Source of the DNA: JAGXQV01 sp964451375
GTDB lineage: Bacteria > Pseudomonadota > Gammaproteobacteria > Burkholderiales > Sulfuricellaceae
NCBI GenBank assembly: GCA_964451375.1
Contig: CAYVIN010000002.1
Coordinates: forward strand, 52,550-116,549
DNA length: 64,000 nucleotides
Direction of reading: 5' to 3'
The position numbers and the translations under genes are program-made. This document shows, piece after piece, positions 51,982 through 60,060 of this stretch. The stretch's first letter is position 1; the number at the start of each line of letters is the position of its first letter. The notes under the pieces were generated by a model that did not search any database, was not told the DNA's origin, and worked only from the letters and a program-made list of their open reading frames with translations.

Positions 51982-53156
51982 TAGCTGAACAGTCTCGTGG
52001 CGCGCTCGCTGCCGGGAGCTATGCCGGCGGCGTCCATTTTGGTGTAGATGGTCGCAAGCTGCGACTTGATCTTGGCGATACCGTTGTCAGTGAGAGGACG
52101 GCGGTTGTCATCGACCAGCGTGGCATTCAGGGTATGGGCAATCTGCCGCGCCTGGAGCAGCATCTGATCGAAAATACGCAGCCCCGGCGCAACCTTGGGC
52201 ACGTCAAGCAGCAGCGTCACCCCGTGGGTCGTCATATGGCGGAAGCTGTCCTGGGAAAACGGTGTCGGATCGAAATTGGAAAGCGTGAACAACGTCGCAC
52301 CATCCTCGTTCATATAGTGAAAAGTCCCGTCCGCCTTGAGTTTCAGGCCGTTCGATTCAGCCAGGGCGCGAATCTTGGTGGCGGGCAGCAGGTCGCCACT
52401 GCCGGTGACCACATTCACCCCGATCAACACATCCACCGATGCGCAGAATTCATCAAGCATCGCCGCCCGCTTCATCGCCTCGGCTTTGTCGGGGAAAGTC
52501 ACAGCAGCCCCAAGTGCAGTCGCGGCATCCTGAACACGCCGGCAGAAATCGTCGAGATCAATAGCGCTTACCGCACCGGAACGGTTCACCAATTGCAGCG
52601 CCGCGACAAATTTGGTATCGCCGCCGCGCCCTTCATCCAGCGGCTCGGCCTGACCGGTCAGACGGCTTACGCCGCACAGCCGGATCGACCGTCCATATCC
52701 CTGAAAAACCCCGGAAAAACGTGCGCCATCGCCCGCCTGGAAAGGCTGTGACGGGGTCAACGTCGCCACAAAATCGACAACCTCATCGAAAGACGCGCCC
52801 GCCGCCGGCTTCTCGGGAACGTGGGATTGCGGCACAACCGGCGGCGCAAGTGGTTCCGTTTGCTGCTGGGGAGGAAAAGAGACCTCCTCGACCGGCAAAT
52901 CCGCCATATTCGGGATGTCATCCGCCAACTCAGCCACATCCGGCCCGTCAAGCGGCATATCCAGGCTAGGCTCGCGACGCTCGCCCTCCAGCGGCGACTC
53001 GTCGGACTCCTGCTTGAGCAGGACATCCTCCTCGCCACCCGTAAAAGCCTTCTCCGCCTTCGCGCGCAAACGGCTTTCCTGGTACATATTGTAAAAATAG
53101 ACCCCGACAACGATCAGAACGCCGGCAATCGCCAGGCTGATGTGCAATTCGCTCAT
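51981..53156 (-). CDS. zipA: Cell division protein ZipA
   Basis: Bitopic membrane protein that anchors FtsZ at the division site. It has 391 residues. The N-terminal membrane helix is at 5-24 (HISLAIAGVLIVVGVYFY), followed by a charged region, an acidic and proline-rich linker (about 45-125) and the globular FtsZ-binding domain (about 245-391, with LLPATKIRALAESNGLKLKADGTFHYMNEDG and MTTHGVTLLLDVPKVAPGLRIFDQM). Its place before ligA is conserved. It is normally followed upstream by smc, but here other elements intervene. Confidence 0.88.
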   Translation of the reverse strand: MSELHISLAIAGVLIVVGVYFYNMYQESRLRAKAEKAFTGGEEDVLLKQESDESPLEGERREPSLDMPLDGPDVAELADDIPNMADLPVEEVSFPPQQQTEPLAPPVVPQSHVPEKPAAGASFDEVVDFVATLTPSQPFQAGDGARFSGVFQGYGRSIRLCGVSRLTGQAEPLDEGRGGDTKFVAALQLVNRSGAVSAIDLDDFCRRVQDAATALGAAVTFPDKAEAMKRAAMLDEFCASVDVLIGVNVVTGSGDLLPATKIRALAESNGLKLKADGTFHYMNEDGATLFTLSNFDPTPFSQDSFRHMTTHGVTLLLDVPKVAPGLRIFDQMLLQARQIAHTLNATLVDDNRRPLTDNGIAKIKSQLATIYTKMDAAGIAPGSERATRLFS

Positions 53157-53291
53157 AATTGGATTCTTCTTCCTTGTCCCATGCCCGCGACATTCTACAA
53201 GAAGCGCAACGCAACGGCTATGCCAGGGTGATTAAGCACATTTGATGCTTGTGATAACCAAGCAAGGTAAAGTGGTGTCTGTTCCGGGCTA

Positions 53292-53459
53292 TTAACCCGG
53301 ATTTTTCATAAATTGCGCGCGCCCTCGCTGGTCTTTTGTTTCATATGCAAATTTCGCTCAGTCGGACGTATGAATAACTACGCCGCTCCTTCGCAAAATT
53401 CGCCTATGAAACAAAATCCGGCGCGATCATCACGCGAATTTATGAAATATCCGGGTTAA
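53292..53459. repeat. 168-bp fully palindromic MITE-like element
   Basis: The ends read TTAACCCGGAT...ATCCGGGTTAA, and nearly the whole element folds on itself: the outer TTTTTCATAAATT pairs with AATTTATGAAATA, the middle TTTTGTTTCATA pairs with TATGAAACAAAA, and the centre has CGTA...TACG. No coding capacity. It lies between zipA and the double-receiver gene and its right end supplies that gene's TAA stop (53456-53458). A spread-by-copying element mobilised in trans is the likely origin (inference). Confidence 0.78.
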
Positions 53460-54274
53460 CGCATTACCTTCGCAAGTGCTTCGCCGACCTTGGCTGGGTC
53501 GAAAGGTTTGGCGACAAACCCCACAGCGCCGAGTTTCACTGCTTCCAGGACAACTTCGCGGCGGGTGTTGCCGGTAATCATCAGCACCTTAGTGGCAGGG
53601 TGTTTCTGGCGAATCGCCCGCAATGCCTCCAACCCGTTCATTGATGGCATATCGATATCCAGGCAGGCAATGTCCGGCTGATGGAGCGCCACCAATTCGA
53701 CCGCCTGTGCGCCATCGGTAGCTTCGGCCAGTACATCGATGTTCTGGGCGGCGAGGATCACCATCAGCAGTCTGCGCATGGTCTTGCTATCGTCCGCGAT
53801 GATCGCGGTTTTTCTGACGGTAAATTCGGCGACTTGATCCGGTGCGGCTTTTGTTATCGATTTATGGGTAACGGCGAGCAAGCGTTGGGTCTGAATAATG
53901 TGCCGGATTTCCTTGATTATCTGATCCTCGGAGAAGGGCTTGTGGATGAAACCCGCAGCACCGGCTTGTGCTGCCGCTTGGCGCAGATCAGGCGCCTGCT
54001 CGCCGGTGATGATCACTACAGCGATTTCCGGATGTACCGAGACGATGGTCTTGAGGAGTTCAAGTCCGTTGATGTCGGGCAGATTGTAGTCGAGGCAAAC
54101 AATGTCGGGGGATGCGCGGCTGATCATTTGCAGCAGTTGGCTACCGTTGGCGAGTTGCCCGATGACCTCGATACCCGCCTCAGCCAGAAAGGCATTGAGG
54201 GTGCTGCGCATGGTTGCGGAGTCATCGACAATTAGCGCCTTTGCCTTGTGTTCTGGTGCCGGAGAAATGGACAT
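53456..54274 (-). CDS. Response regulator with two receiver domains
   Basis: Protein of 272 residues made of two CheY-like REC domains and no output domain. First REC: acidic pair D17-D18, phospho-acceptor D62, T90 and K112. Second REC: D161-D162, phospho-acceptor D206, T234 and K257. All phosphorylation residues are present in both, so each can be active. A linker of about 20 residues joins them. No histidine kinase lies nearby. It sits between smc and zipA, framed by repeat elements on both sides. It may act as a phosphate relay or by protein-protein contact; the partner is unknown. Confidence 0.9.
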   Translation of the reverse strand: MSISPAPEHKAKALIVDDSATMRSTLNAFLAEAGIEVIGQLANGSQLLQMISRASPDIVCLDYNLPDINGLELLKTIVSVHPEIAVVIITGEQAPDLRQAAAQAGAAGFIHKPFSEDQIIKEIRHIIQTQRLLAVTHKSITKAAPDQVAEFTVRKTAIIADDSKTMRRLLMVILAAQNIDVLAEATDGAQAVELVALHQPDIACLDIDMPSMNGLEALRAIRQKHPATKVLMITGNTRREVVLEAVKLGAVGFVAKPFDPAKVGEALAKVMR

Positions 54275-54298
54275 GGGAGGCCTAAAAAGTGGGTTTAA

Positions 54299-54420
54299 CC
54301 TAAAAACCTCAGTTGACCGCTTGCCATGAAGCCTACGGTATTGGTTCTAAATGACTTTGCCATTGTTTTGACACTCACCCGCTTCTTTTAAGAGAAGCTA
54401 CGGGTTGAAGTATGCGGTTT
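54299..54420. repeat. Partial second copy of the 27283-27561 repeat
   Basis: The first 30 bases equal those of the 27283 element (CCTAAAAACCTCAGTTGACC and the GCTTGCCATGA that follows), then TTGGTTCTAAATGACTT and ACGGGTTGAAGTATGCGGTTT-type sequence recur with indels. No right-hand terminal repeat is found, so the copy is truncated or decayed. The rest of the gap to smc (54421-54644) holds no gene, RNA or repeat that I can recognise. Confidence 0.7.
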
Positions 54421-54644
54421 ATCCTCTGTCCAGTCGGCGCTGTCAACAACCCGCTTGATTTGTCTCGCTTCACCACATCAACGCTCGTCATTGCAGCAAG
54501 TACGCAGGCGATGGAACACCAGGGAGTGACCAATCATGCTCCTATCACAAGGACTTAACATACGCTCTGGCGTCGTTTGCCGACAGCGCCATACCCACAT
54601 TGACACTTGGACGAACAACTAATTCTGTTGCGCTGCGAACACTG

Positions 54645-57600
54645 TCAAGCCGCATCCTTGAGCTTGATCGCTTCTTCGATATCCACCGCTACCACCCGCG
54701 AGCAGCCTTGTTCCTGCATGGTGACGCCGACCAGTTGTTCGGCCATTTCCATGGTGATCTTGTTGTGGCTGATGTAGATGAACTGGGTGTTTTCGGACAT
54801 TTTCTTGACCAGTTCGCAGAAGCGCTCGGTGTTGCTGTCGTCAAGCGGGGCGTCCACTTCGTCGAGCAGGCAGAACGGCGCAGGGTTGAGCATGAACAGC
54901 GAAAACGTCAGGGATAGCGCGGTGAGGGCCTTTTCGCCGCCCGAGAGCAGGTGAATCGAGCTGTTTTTCTTGCCCGGCGGCTGGGCGATCATTTGCACCC
55001 CTGCGTCGAGGATTTCCTCGCCGGTCATCACCAGTTGGGCGTGCCCGCCGCCAAACAGGGTGGGAAATAACACGCTGATATGTTTGTTGACCTGGTCGAA
55101 AGTGGCTTGCAGGCGTTCGCGGGTTTCCCGGTCGATGCGGCGGATCGCCGATTCGAGGGTTTCCATGGCTTCGTTGAGGTCGGCAGCCTGGGATTCCAGG
55201 TAGGACTGGCGTTCGCGGGCGGTTTGCAGTTCTTCGAGGGCGGCCAGGTTGACTGCGCCGAGCGCGGCGATTTCGCCGTCCAGGCGGTTGGTATCGGCAA
55301 GCAGGGCGCTGGCCTTGGCGCCGCGCTCCAATAATGGGGCAAGGGCGTCCTCGTCCGCACCGACTTCGCTGAGCATCGCGCCGAACTGCTCCTGGGCGAG
55401 CCGCGCTTCCTGTTCCTTGAGGCGCGCGTCGCCCATCTGGTCGCGCAGCGGGTTAAGCTTTTGTTCGCGGATCAGGCGCTGGCCTTCGATCTCGCGCAAC
55501 TGGGTAGTCAACGATTCGAGGTTGTTGCGCGCGTCCGCCAGGGCCTGTTCCTTGGCGCGCTGGGTCGCCAGGGCCTGCTGCAATTCCATTTGCAACGGGG
55601 AATCGTCGGCGGATTGTTGTTCTTCCAGCAACTCCTCAAGCTGGGCGTGGACGGTTTCAAGCTGATCGTCGAGGGTCTCGATGAAGTGTTCGAGTTCGCC
55701 GATTTTGCTGCGGCAGCCGCGTTCGGCGAAATCGGCTTCCTGAGCGGCGCGTTCGGCGGCGCGCAAGGCTTCGCGCTGGACATTGAGGCGGTTTTCCGCC
55801 TCGCTGCGGGCTTCGCGCTGTTCTTCGAGTTGTTCTTCGAGGGCTTCGATCTGCATTTGCGCGGCGCTGACGTTCTCCCCTGCTTCGGATATGCTTTCCT
55901 GCTCGATTTCCAGTTGTTCCGCGACTTCGTGCAGCTCCTCGTCGATTTTCGCGGCGCGCTGAGCGACCTGTTGACCAACCTGGGCGAGGCGCTGCACGTC
56001 GAGTTGCAGCTTGTGGTGGCGCTGCTGGTAATCGGCGATGCTGTTGCGCCAGTCGGCCAGTTCGCGCTGGAGCCTGGCGACCGCCGCTTCTGCTTGCTCG
56101 GCGCTGGTCTTGGCCGAGGCAACCTCGTCGTGGTGAGCGTGCAGATCGCTTTCGAGCTGGGCAATTTCGCGCTGCCGCCCCAGCACTCCGTGCAATTCGC
56201 TTTGCGGCGCGTAGAAACTCACCCCGCCGCGCCCCAGGATATGCCCGGCGCGGGTCACCAGCCAAACACCCACCGGCAATTCGGCGCAAGCGGCCAGCGC
56301 GGCTTGCGGGTCGGGAGCAACGTAGATGTGCGCCAGGCTGTCGGTGAGCCAGGCCGGCATCGGGCCGTCGTTCCAGGTGACGTAATCGGTGAGCGGAGTC
56401 AGATTGGCGAGCGGCGGGTTACCCTCGCCGCCGCTCGCCGAAGCGCTGTGCAGTGCCACCGCCAGCGGCGCGGGGGGCGGCTCTGAGAGCCAATCTCCGG
56501 CCTGTGCAAGATCCTCCACCAGTACGGTATTCAGACGCTCGCGCAACACACTTTCCAGCGCGTCATCCCAGCCGTCACGCACCGCCAGGCTTTGCCACAG
56601 ACGCGGCAGACCGTCGAGGCCGTGTTTGGCGAGCCACGACTGCAATTTGCCCTGGTCGAGGCGGTTTTGCAGTTGGCGTAGCGCGGCCAGTTGCGCTTCC
56701 ACCTTGGTGATGCGTTCGCGGGCGGCTTGCACCGCGTGATTGGCGTCGCGGCGCGCGGTTTCCGCATCGGGTAGCTGCTCATTGAGGTCTTCCAGGCTAT
56801 AGCGCGCGGATTCAAGCTGTTCGGCAAGCTCGGCAAGTTCTTCCTGCTGGATCGCCAACGCATCCTCGTCGAAATGCGGCAATGCGCCGCGCTCCTGCTC
56901 CAGGCGGGCATGGCGCGCTTGCAGCGACTGCACCATCTTCAGCGCGTGGCTGCGGTGGGTTTCCTCCAACTGCGCTTCCTGCTGGGCTTCGTTCAGATCG
57001 CGCTGCAAATCGGCATAGAGGCGCTGACTATCGCGGAAGTGCTGTTCGGCGAGCGGCAACTGGCTGCTTTCCTGTTCCATCCGCTCGCGGCTTTCCTCGC
57101 GGCGCATTTCCGCCATTTCCAGCTCTTCGCGCCAGTGGGCGACATTGCTCTGGGCTTCCTGGTGTTGCTTGACGATCCGGCCCTCCTGCTCGCGGGCGGC
57201 GGCAACGCGGGTGGCAAGACGCTGGCGGTTGTCGCGCTGGTGCTGGAGATTTTGTTCGATGCGCGCCACGTCGGCGTTGGCCCCGTAGAGGTCGCCCTGC
57301 GCGGCGTGGAGCGTGTCGCTGGCCACGTAATGACTCTCGCGCACCTGCTCCAACTGGCTTTCCGCCTGGCGCATCCCGGCGGTTTCCGCCTCCAGCTCGT
57401 TGGTGAGGCGCAGGACTTCGCGCTGCCAACGCTCGGCCAGGGCTTGCGCCTCACGCTTTTTGAAAAGGCGAAAGAGGTTTTGCGCGGTTTCCAGTTGCTG
57501 TTTCAGTTCGAGGTATTGGCGCGCCACTTCCGCCTGCGATTCGAGCTTGAGCAATTGCCCGGCCAATTCCTGGCGGATGTCATCGACACGCAGCAGGTTT

Positions 57601-58166
57601 TCACGGGTGTCACGGATCCGCGATTCGGTTTCGCGGCGGCGTTCCTTGTATTTGGAGATGCCCGCCGCTTCTTCAAGAAATACCCGCAATTCCTCGGGGC
57701 GCGCCTCGATGATCCGCGAAATCATGCCCTGCTCAATGATCGCGTAGGCGCGCGCACCCAGGCCGGTGCCTAGGAAAATGTCGGTGATATCTTTCTTGCG
57801 GACTTGCTGGTTATTGATGAAATAACCCGATTCCCCGTCGCGGTGCAGTACCCGCTTGACCGCCACTTCAGCGTATTGCGACCACTGCCCGGCGGCCTTG
57901 CCCAAAGAATTGTCGAATATCAGCTCGACGCTGGCGCGGCTCACCGGCTTGCGCGTACCGGAGCCGTTGAAAATCACGTCCTGCATCGATTCGCCGCGCA
58001 ACTGGCGCGCCGACGACTCGCCCAGCACCCAGCGCATCGCGTCGATCACGTTGGACTTGCCGCAACCGTTCGGCCCGACCACCGCCACCCGCTGACCGGG
58101 GAAATGGATGGTGGTGGGATCGACGAAGGTTTTGAAACCGGCGAGTTTGATCTGGGTGAGGCGCAT
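54645..58166 (-). CDS. smc: Chromosome segregation protein SMC
   Basis: Condensin ATPase that organises and separates the chromosome. It has 1173 residues from the ATG at 58166 (MRLTQIKLAGFKTFVDPTTI). Walker A GPNGCGKS is at 31-38; long coiled coils flank a hinge at about 510-650; the signature LLSGGEKALTALSLTFSLF and Walker B FCLLDEVDAPLDDSN are close to the C-terminus. A longer frame begins inside the preceding toxin gene and was rejected. TGATG joins it to the VapC-like gene. Confidence 0.95.
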   Translation of the reverse strand: MRLTQIKLAGFKTFVDPTTIHFPGQRVAVVGPNGCGKSNVIDAMRWVLGESSARQLRGESMQDVIFNGSGTRKPVSRASVELIFDNSLGKAAGQWSQYAEVAVKRVLHRDGESGYFINNQQVRKKDITDIFLGTGLGARAYAIIEQGMISRIIEARPEELRVFLEEAAGISKYKERRRETESRIRDTRENLLRVDDIRQELAGQLLKLESQAEVARQYLELKQQLETAQNLFRLFKKREAQALAERWQREVLRLTNELEAETAGMRQAESQLEQVRESHYVASDTLHAAQGDLYGANADVARIEQNLQHQRDNRQRLATRVAAAREQEGRIVKQHQEAQSNVAHWREELEMAEMRREESRERMEQESSQLPLAEQHFRDSQRLYADLQRDLNEAQQEAQLEETHRSHALKMVQSLQARHARLEQERGALPHFDEDALAIQQEELAELAEQLESARYSLEDLNEQLPDAETARRDANHAVQAARERITKVEAQLAALRQLQNRLDQGKLQSWLAKHGLDGLPRLWQSLAVRDGWDDALESVLRERLNTVLVEDLAQAGDWLSEPPPAPLAVALHSASASGGEGNPPLANLTPLTDYVTWNDGPMPAWLTDSLAHIYVAPDPQAALAACAELPVGVWLVTRAGHILGRGGVSFYAPQSELHGVLGRQREIAQLESDLHAHHDEVASAKTSAEQAEAAVARLQRELADWRNSIADYQQRHHKLQLDVQRLAQVGQQVAQRAAKIDEELHEVAEQLEIEQESISEAGENVSAAQMQIEALEEQLEEQREARSEAENRLNVQREALRAAERAAQEADFAERGCRSKIGELEHFIETLDDQLETVHAQLEELLEEQQSADDSPLQMELQQALATQRAKEQALADARNNLESLTTQLREIEGQRLIREQKLNPLRDQMGDARLKEQEARLAQEQFGAMLSEVGADEDALAPLLERGAKASALLADTNRLDGEIAALGAVNLAALEELQTARERQSYLESQAADLNEAMETLESAIRRIDRETRERLQATFDQVNKHISVLFPTLFGGGHAQLVMTGEEILDAGVQMIAQPPGKKNSSIHLLSGGEKALTALSLTFSLFMLNPAPFCLLDEVDAPLDDSNTERFCELVKKMSENTQFIYISHNKITMEMAEQLVGVTMQEQGCSRVVAVDIEEAIKLKDAA

Positions 58167-58591
58167 CAGATACCCAGGGCAGCAGGTACGTTTAGCCGGG
58201 CTGCGGCGGAAATAAGACCTTTGTCCAAGCTGTACAGACACTCCGCACGATGGTTGGCGGCAATGGCGAGATGGAGCGCATCGCCGGAACGCAGCCCCAA
58301 TTCGCGGTGGGAGAGATATTCAGTAGCCAAGTCGAAATCCTGTTCGCGCGGAACCAACACGATGAAATAATCCGGCACGATTACCCTAAATCGCGCCACA
58401 GCGTCGTCTGCCTGTGCGGCGCTAATCTGCCCGCTACGCTGCTTGATGCCCACGGCGCTGGAGAATTCTGTTTTTGTCCACAAACTTACAGCCAAACCAT
58501 TGGAAAATCCCCGTAAAAACCCCTCCACTTGGGACGAGGTGGACTCGGGAAGGAAATACGGAACAATGAGGCTGGTATCGAGATAAAACAT
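58166..58591 (-). CDS. vapC: PIN-domain toxin (VapC family)
   Basis: Predicted Mg2+-dependent ribonuclease toxin of 141 residues. The PIN acidic residues can be placed as D5 (MFYLDTSLIVPY), E42 (WTKTEFSSAV), D104 (RSGDALHLAIA) and D123 (YSLDKGL). It overlaps the antitoxin by one base (TAATG) and smc by one base (TGATG), so it is translated between them. The RNA target is unknown. Confidence 0.88.
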   Translation of the reverse strand: MFYLDTSLIVPYFLPESTSSQVEGFLRGFSNGLAVSLWTKTEFSSAVGIKQRSGQISAAQADDAVARFRVIVPDYFIVLVPREQDFDLATEYLSHRELGLRSGDALHLAIAANHRAECLYSLDKGLISAAARLNVPAALGI

Positions 58592-58830
58592 TAATACCCT
58601 TCGTCTCGCATCTGGCGGATCAAATCGACACTGGAAATCGACGATTCGGGCAAGGTCGCGCGGAACTCAGCCAAGGACGGGAGAGGCAAGGGTTTGAGCG
58701 CCTTCTTTTCGGCGGCAAGCCGCGCCACCGGCTGACCGCGGCGGGTAATCACGATTTCCTCGCCAGCTTCGACCTGATTCAACAACTCGCTGAGGTGGGC
58801 CTTGGCTTCTGCAACGCTGACGCTGTGCAT
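58591..58830 (-). CDS. vapB: Phd/YefM-type antitoxin
   Basis: Antitoxin of 79 residues. MHSVSVAEAKAHLSELLNQVEAGEEIVITRRGQPVARLA is the Phd/YefM DNA-binding fold, and the C-terminal part (SLAEFRATLPESSISSVDLIRQMRDEGY) would wrap the toxin. I chose the ATG at 58830 because GGAG lies 6 bases ahead; an ATG four codons upstream is less likely. A palindromic operator directly precedes it. The symbol vapB is used for the partner of a PIN toxin, although the fold is Phd type. Confidence 0.85.
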   Translation of the reverse strand: MHSVSVAEAKAHLSELLNQVEAGEEIVITRRGQPVARLAAEKKALKPLPLPSLAEFRATLPESSISSVDLIRQMRDEGY

Positions 58831-58838
58831 GGCTTGCT

Positions 58839-58858
58839 CCATATAGTCATCTATATGG
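58839..58858 (-). promoter_or_regulatory. Palindromic operator of the toxin-antitoxin operon
   Basis: Perfect inverted repeat CCATATAG-TCAT-CTATATGG, 8 bases before the antitoxin ATG and overlapping its GGAG ribosome-binding site and a TATA-like -10. Phd/YefM antitoxins are known to repress their own promoters by binding such sites; that role is inferred. Confidence 0.75.
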
Positions 58859-58923
58859 TCATGATATCACAACCCCCTACTTCCCGGCTGCATGGCTTTT
58901 CCGGGATAATGCGGGAAACGCGG

Positions 58924-59019
58924 TGTTTAATTTTTAATGTTGAATGTTTAATGGGGAATCCCCAGCCCAGCCTCAACACCAAAATTAAGCATTAAACATT
59001 TAACATTAAACATTTAAAT
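58924..59019. repeat. AT-rich inverted and direct repeats upstream of queF
   Basis: Left arm TTTAATTTTTAATGTTGAAT with TGTTTAATG, right arm ATTAAACATTTAACATTAAAC (at 58991-59011), complementary over most of their length, with GGGG-AAT-CCCC (58953-58963) between. The unit ATTAAACATTTA also recurs in direct orientation. It differs from the surrounding GC-rich sequence. It could contain the queF promoter or be a separate repeat; queF has no clear ribosome-binding sequence after it. Confidence 0.6.
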
Positions 59020-59021
59020 TC

Positions 59022-59441
59022 ATGTCCAGCCAACCCAGCAAAGAACTCGAAACCTTCGACAATCCGCATCCCGAGCGCGATTTCCACATCCACATGGAAA
59101 TCCCGGAATTCACCTGCCTGTGCCCCAAGACCGGCCAGCCGGATTTCGCCACGCTGTATCTGGATTACATCCCCGATCAAAAGTGTGTGGAACTGAAAAG
59201 CCTCAAGATGTACATCTGGTCGTACCGCAACGAAGGCGCTTTCCACGAGGCCGTTACCAATCGCATCCTCGACGATCTGGCTGCTGTTACGGCGCCGCGC
59301 TTCATGCGTCTCACCGCCAAGTTTTTCGTGCGCGGCGGCATCTTCACCAATGTGGTCGCCGAACATCGCCAACCGGGCTGGATGCCGCAACCGCGTGTCG
59401 ATCTGGCCTCGTTCGATAGCCAGTCCAACACCCGTGGCTAA
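59022..59441 (+). CDS. queF: NADPH-dependent 7-cyano-7-deazaguanine reductase (preQ0 reductase)
   Basis: Reduces the nitrile of preQ0 to preQ1 for queuosine in tRNA. It has 139 residues, the short (YkvM-type) form. The nucleophilic cysteine is in EFTCLCPKTGQPDFA, and the QueF motif ELKSLKMYIWSYRNEGAFHE follows; MRLTAKFFVRGGIFTNV is the C-terminal block. No SD-like sequence precedes the ATG. The gene is followed after 3 bases by the PilZ-like gene. Confidence 0.95.
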   Translation: MSSQPSKELETFDNPHPERDFHIHMEIPEFTCLCPKTGQPDFATLYLDYIPDQKCVELKSLKMYIWSYRNEGAFHEAVTNRILDDLAAVTAPRFMRLTAKFFVRGGIFTNVVAEHRQPGWMPQPRVDLASFDSQSNTRG

Positions 59442-59444
59442 ACC

Positions 59445-59993
59445 ATGAGCGCCATCCGGGGAGTGACTTTCCAGGCCGATTTGCCGTTGGTGTGGCGCGC
59501 CACCGAGGCGCTTGCGGAGGAAGTCATCCTGGAATGGCTGCACTCCAACGCCATATTGCTGCGCGCCCTGGCGACCATGGAAGCCCCGCCGGGAGAACGC
59601 GATATCGAATCGACGGCGGAGAACGACAAACGCCTGGAGCGCCTCGAAGCCAAACTCGATCTTACCCTCGACCTACTGACCAAGCTAATGGCGCGCGACA
59701 CCCCCAAACCGCCAAGCTGCCCGGTCACCGTCAGCGCAGCGGCCATCGAATGGACGAGCGTTGCGGCCCAGGCCTGCGGTACAGGGGTAATCACCCTCTT
59801 CATCGATCCGCGCCTGCCCCAGCCCTTGCAGTTGCCGGCACTGGTCGCCCACTCCACGCTGACCGATGACGGGCACAAGACCATGGCGGAATTCCTTCAC
59901 CTCGATGAGGAAACCAGGGAATGGCTGGAGCGCGCGGTATTTCGCCGACACCGTCGGCACATCCAGGCGGTGCGCGGCAAAAAAGTGGATTGA
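59445..59993 (+). CDS. Probable atypical PilZ-domain protein
   Basis: Protein of 182 residues. FQADLPLVWRATE near the start, a helical centre (KRLERLEAKLDLTLDLLTKLMAR, about 62-85) and a beta-rich C-terminal half (VTVSAAAIEWTS, GTGVITLFIDPRLPQPLQLPALV) follow the plan of the atypical, tetrameric PilZ proteins proposed as cyclic di-GMP receptors. The canonical RxxxR motif of PilZ is not visible. I therefore give the family with reserve. It is co-oriented with queF, with a 3-base gap. Confidence 0.55.
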   Translation: MSAIRGVTFQADLPLVWRATEALAEEVILEWLHSNAILLRALATMEAPPGERDIESTAENDKRLERLEAKLDLTLDLLTKLMARDTPKPPSCPVTVSAAAIEWTSVAAQACGTGVITLFIDPRLPQPLQLPALVAHSTLTDDGHKTMAEFLHLDEETREWLERAVFRRHRRHIQAVRGKKVD

Positions 59994-60060
59994 CCCGACA
60001 TCGCGATTTGGCTAAAAAGAAAATTCAAAAATACTTTTTCTTCAACTTCACCCGGAGAAC

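Noticed and set aside
54421..54644. Remnant of an insertion sequence between the regulator gene and smc
   Set aside because: Only short frames on either strand, none resembling a transposase, and no terminal repeats apart from the partial element to the left.
55461..56486. Plus-strand frame of 341 codons
   Set aside because: Antisense to the smc coiled coil; its hydrophobic repetitive sequence is the mirror of Glu/Gln-rich heptads.
58990..59021. preQ1 riboswitch before queF
   Set aside because: The sequence just before the ATG is simple AT-rich repeat and shows no aptamer stem or A-rich tail of the known preQ1 classes.
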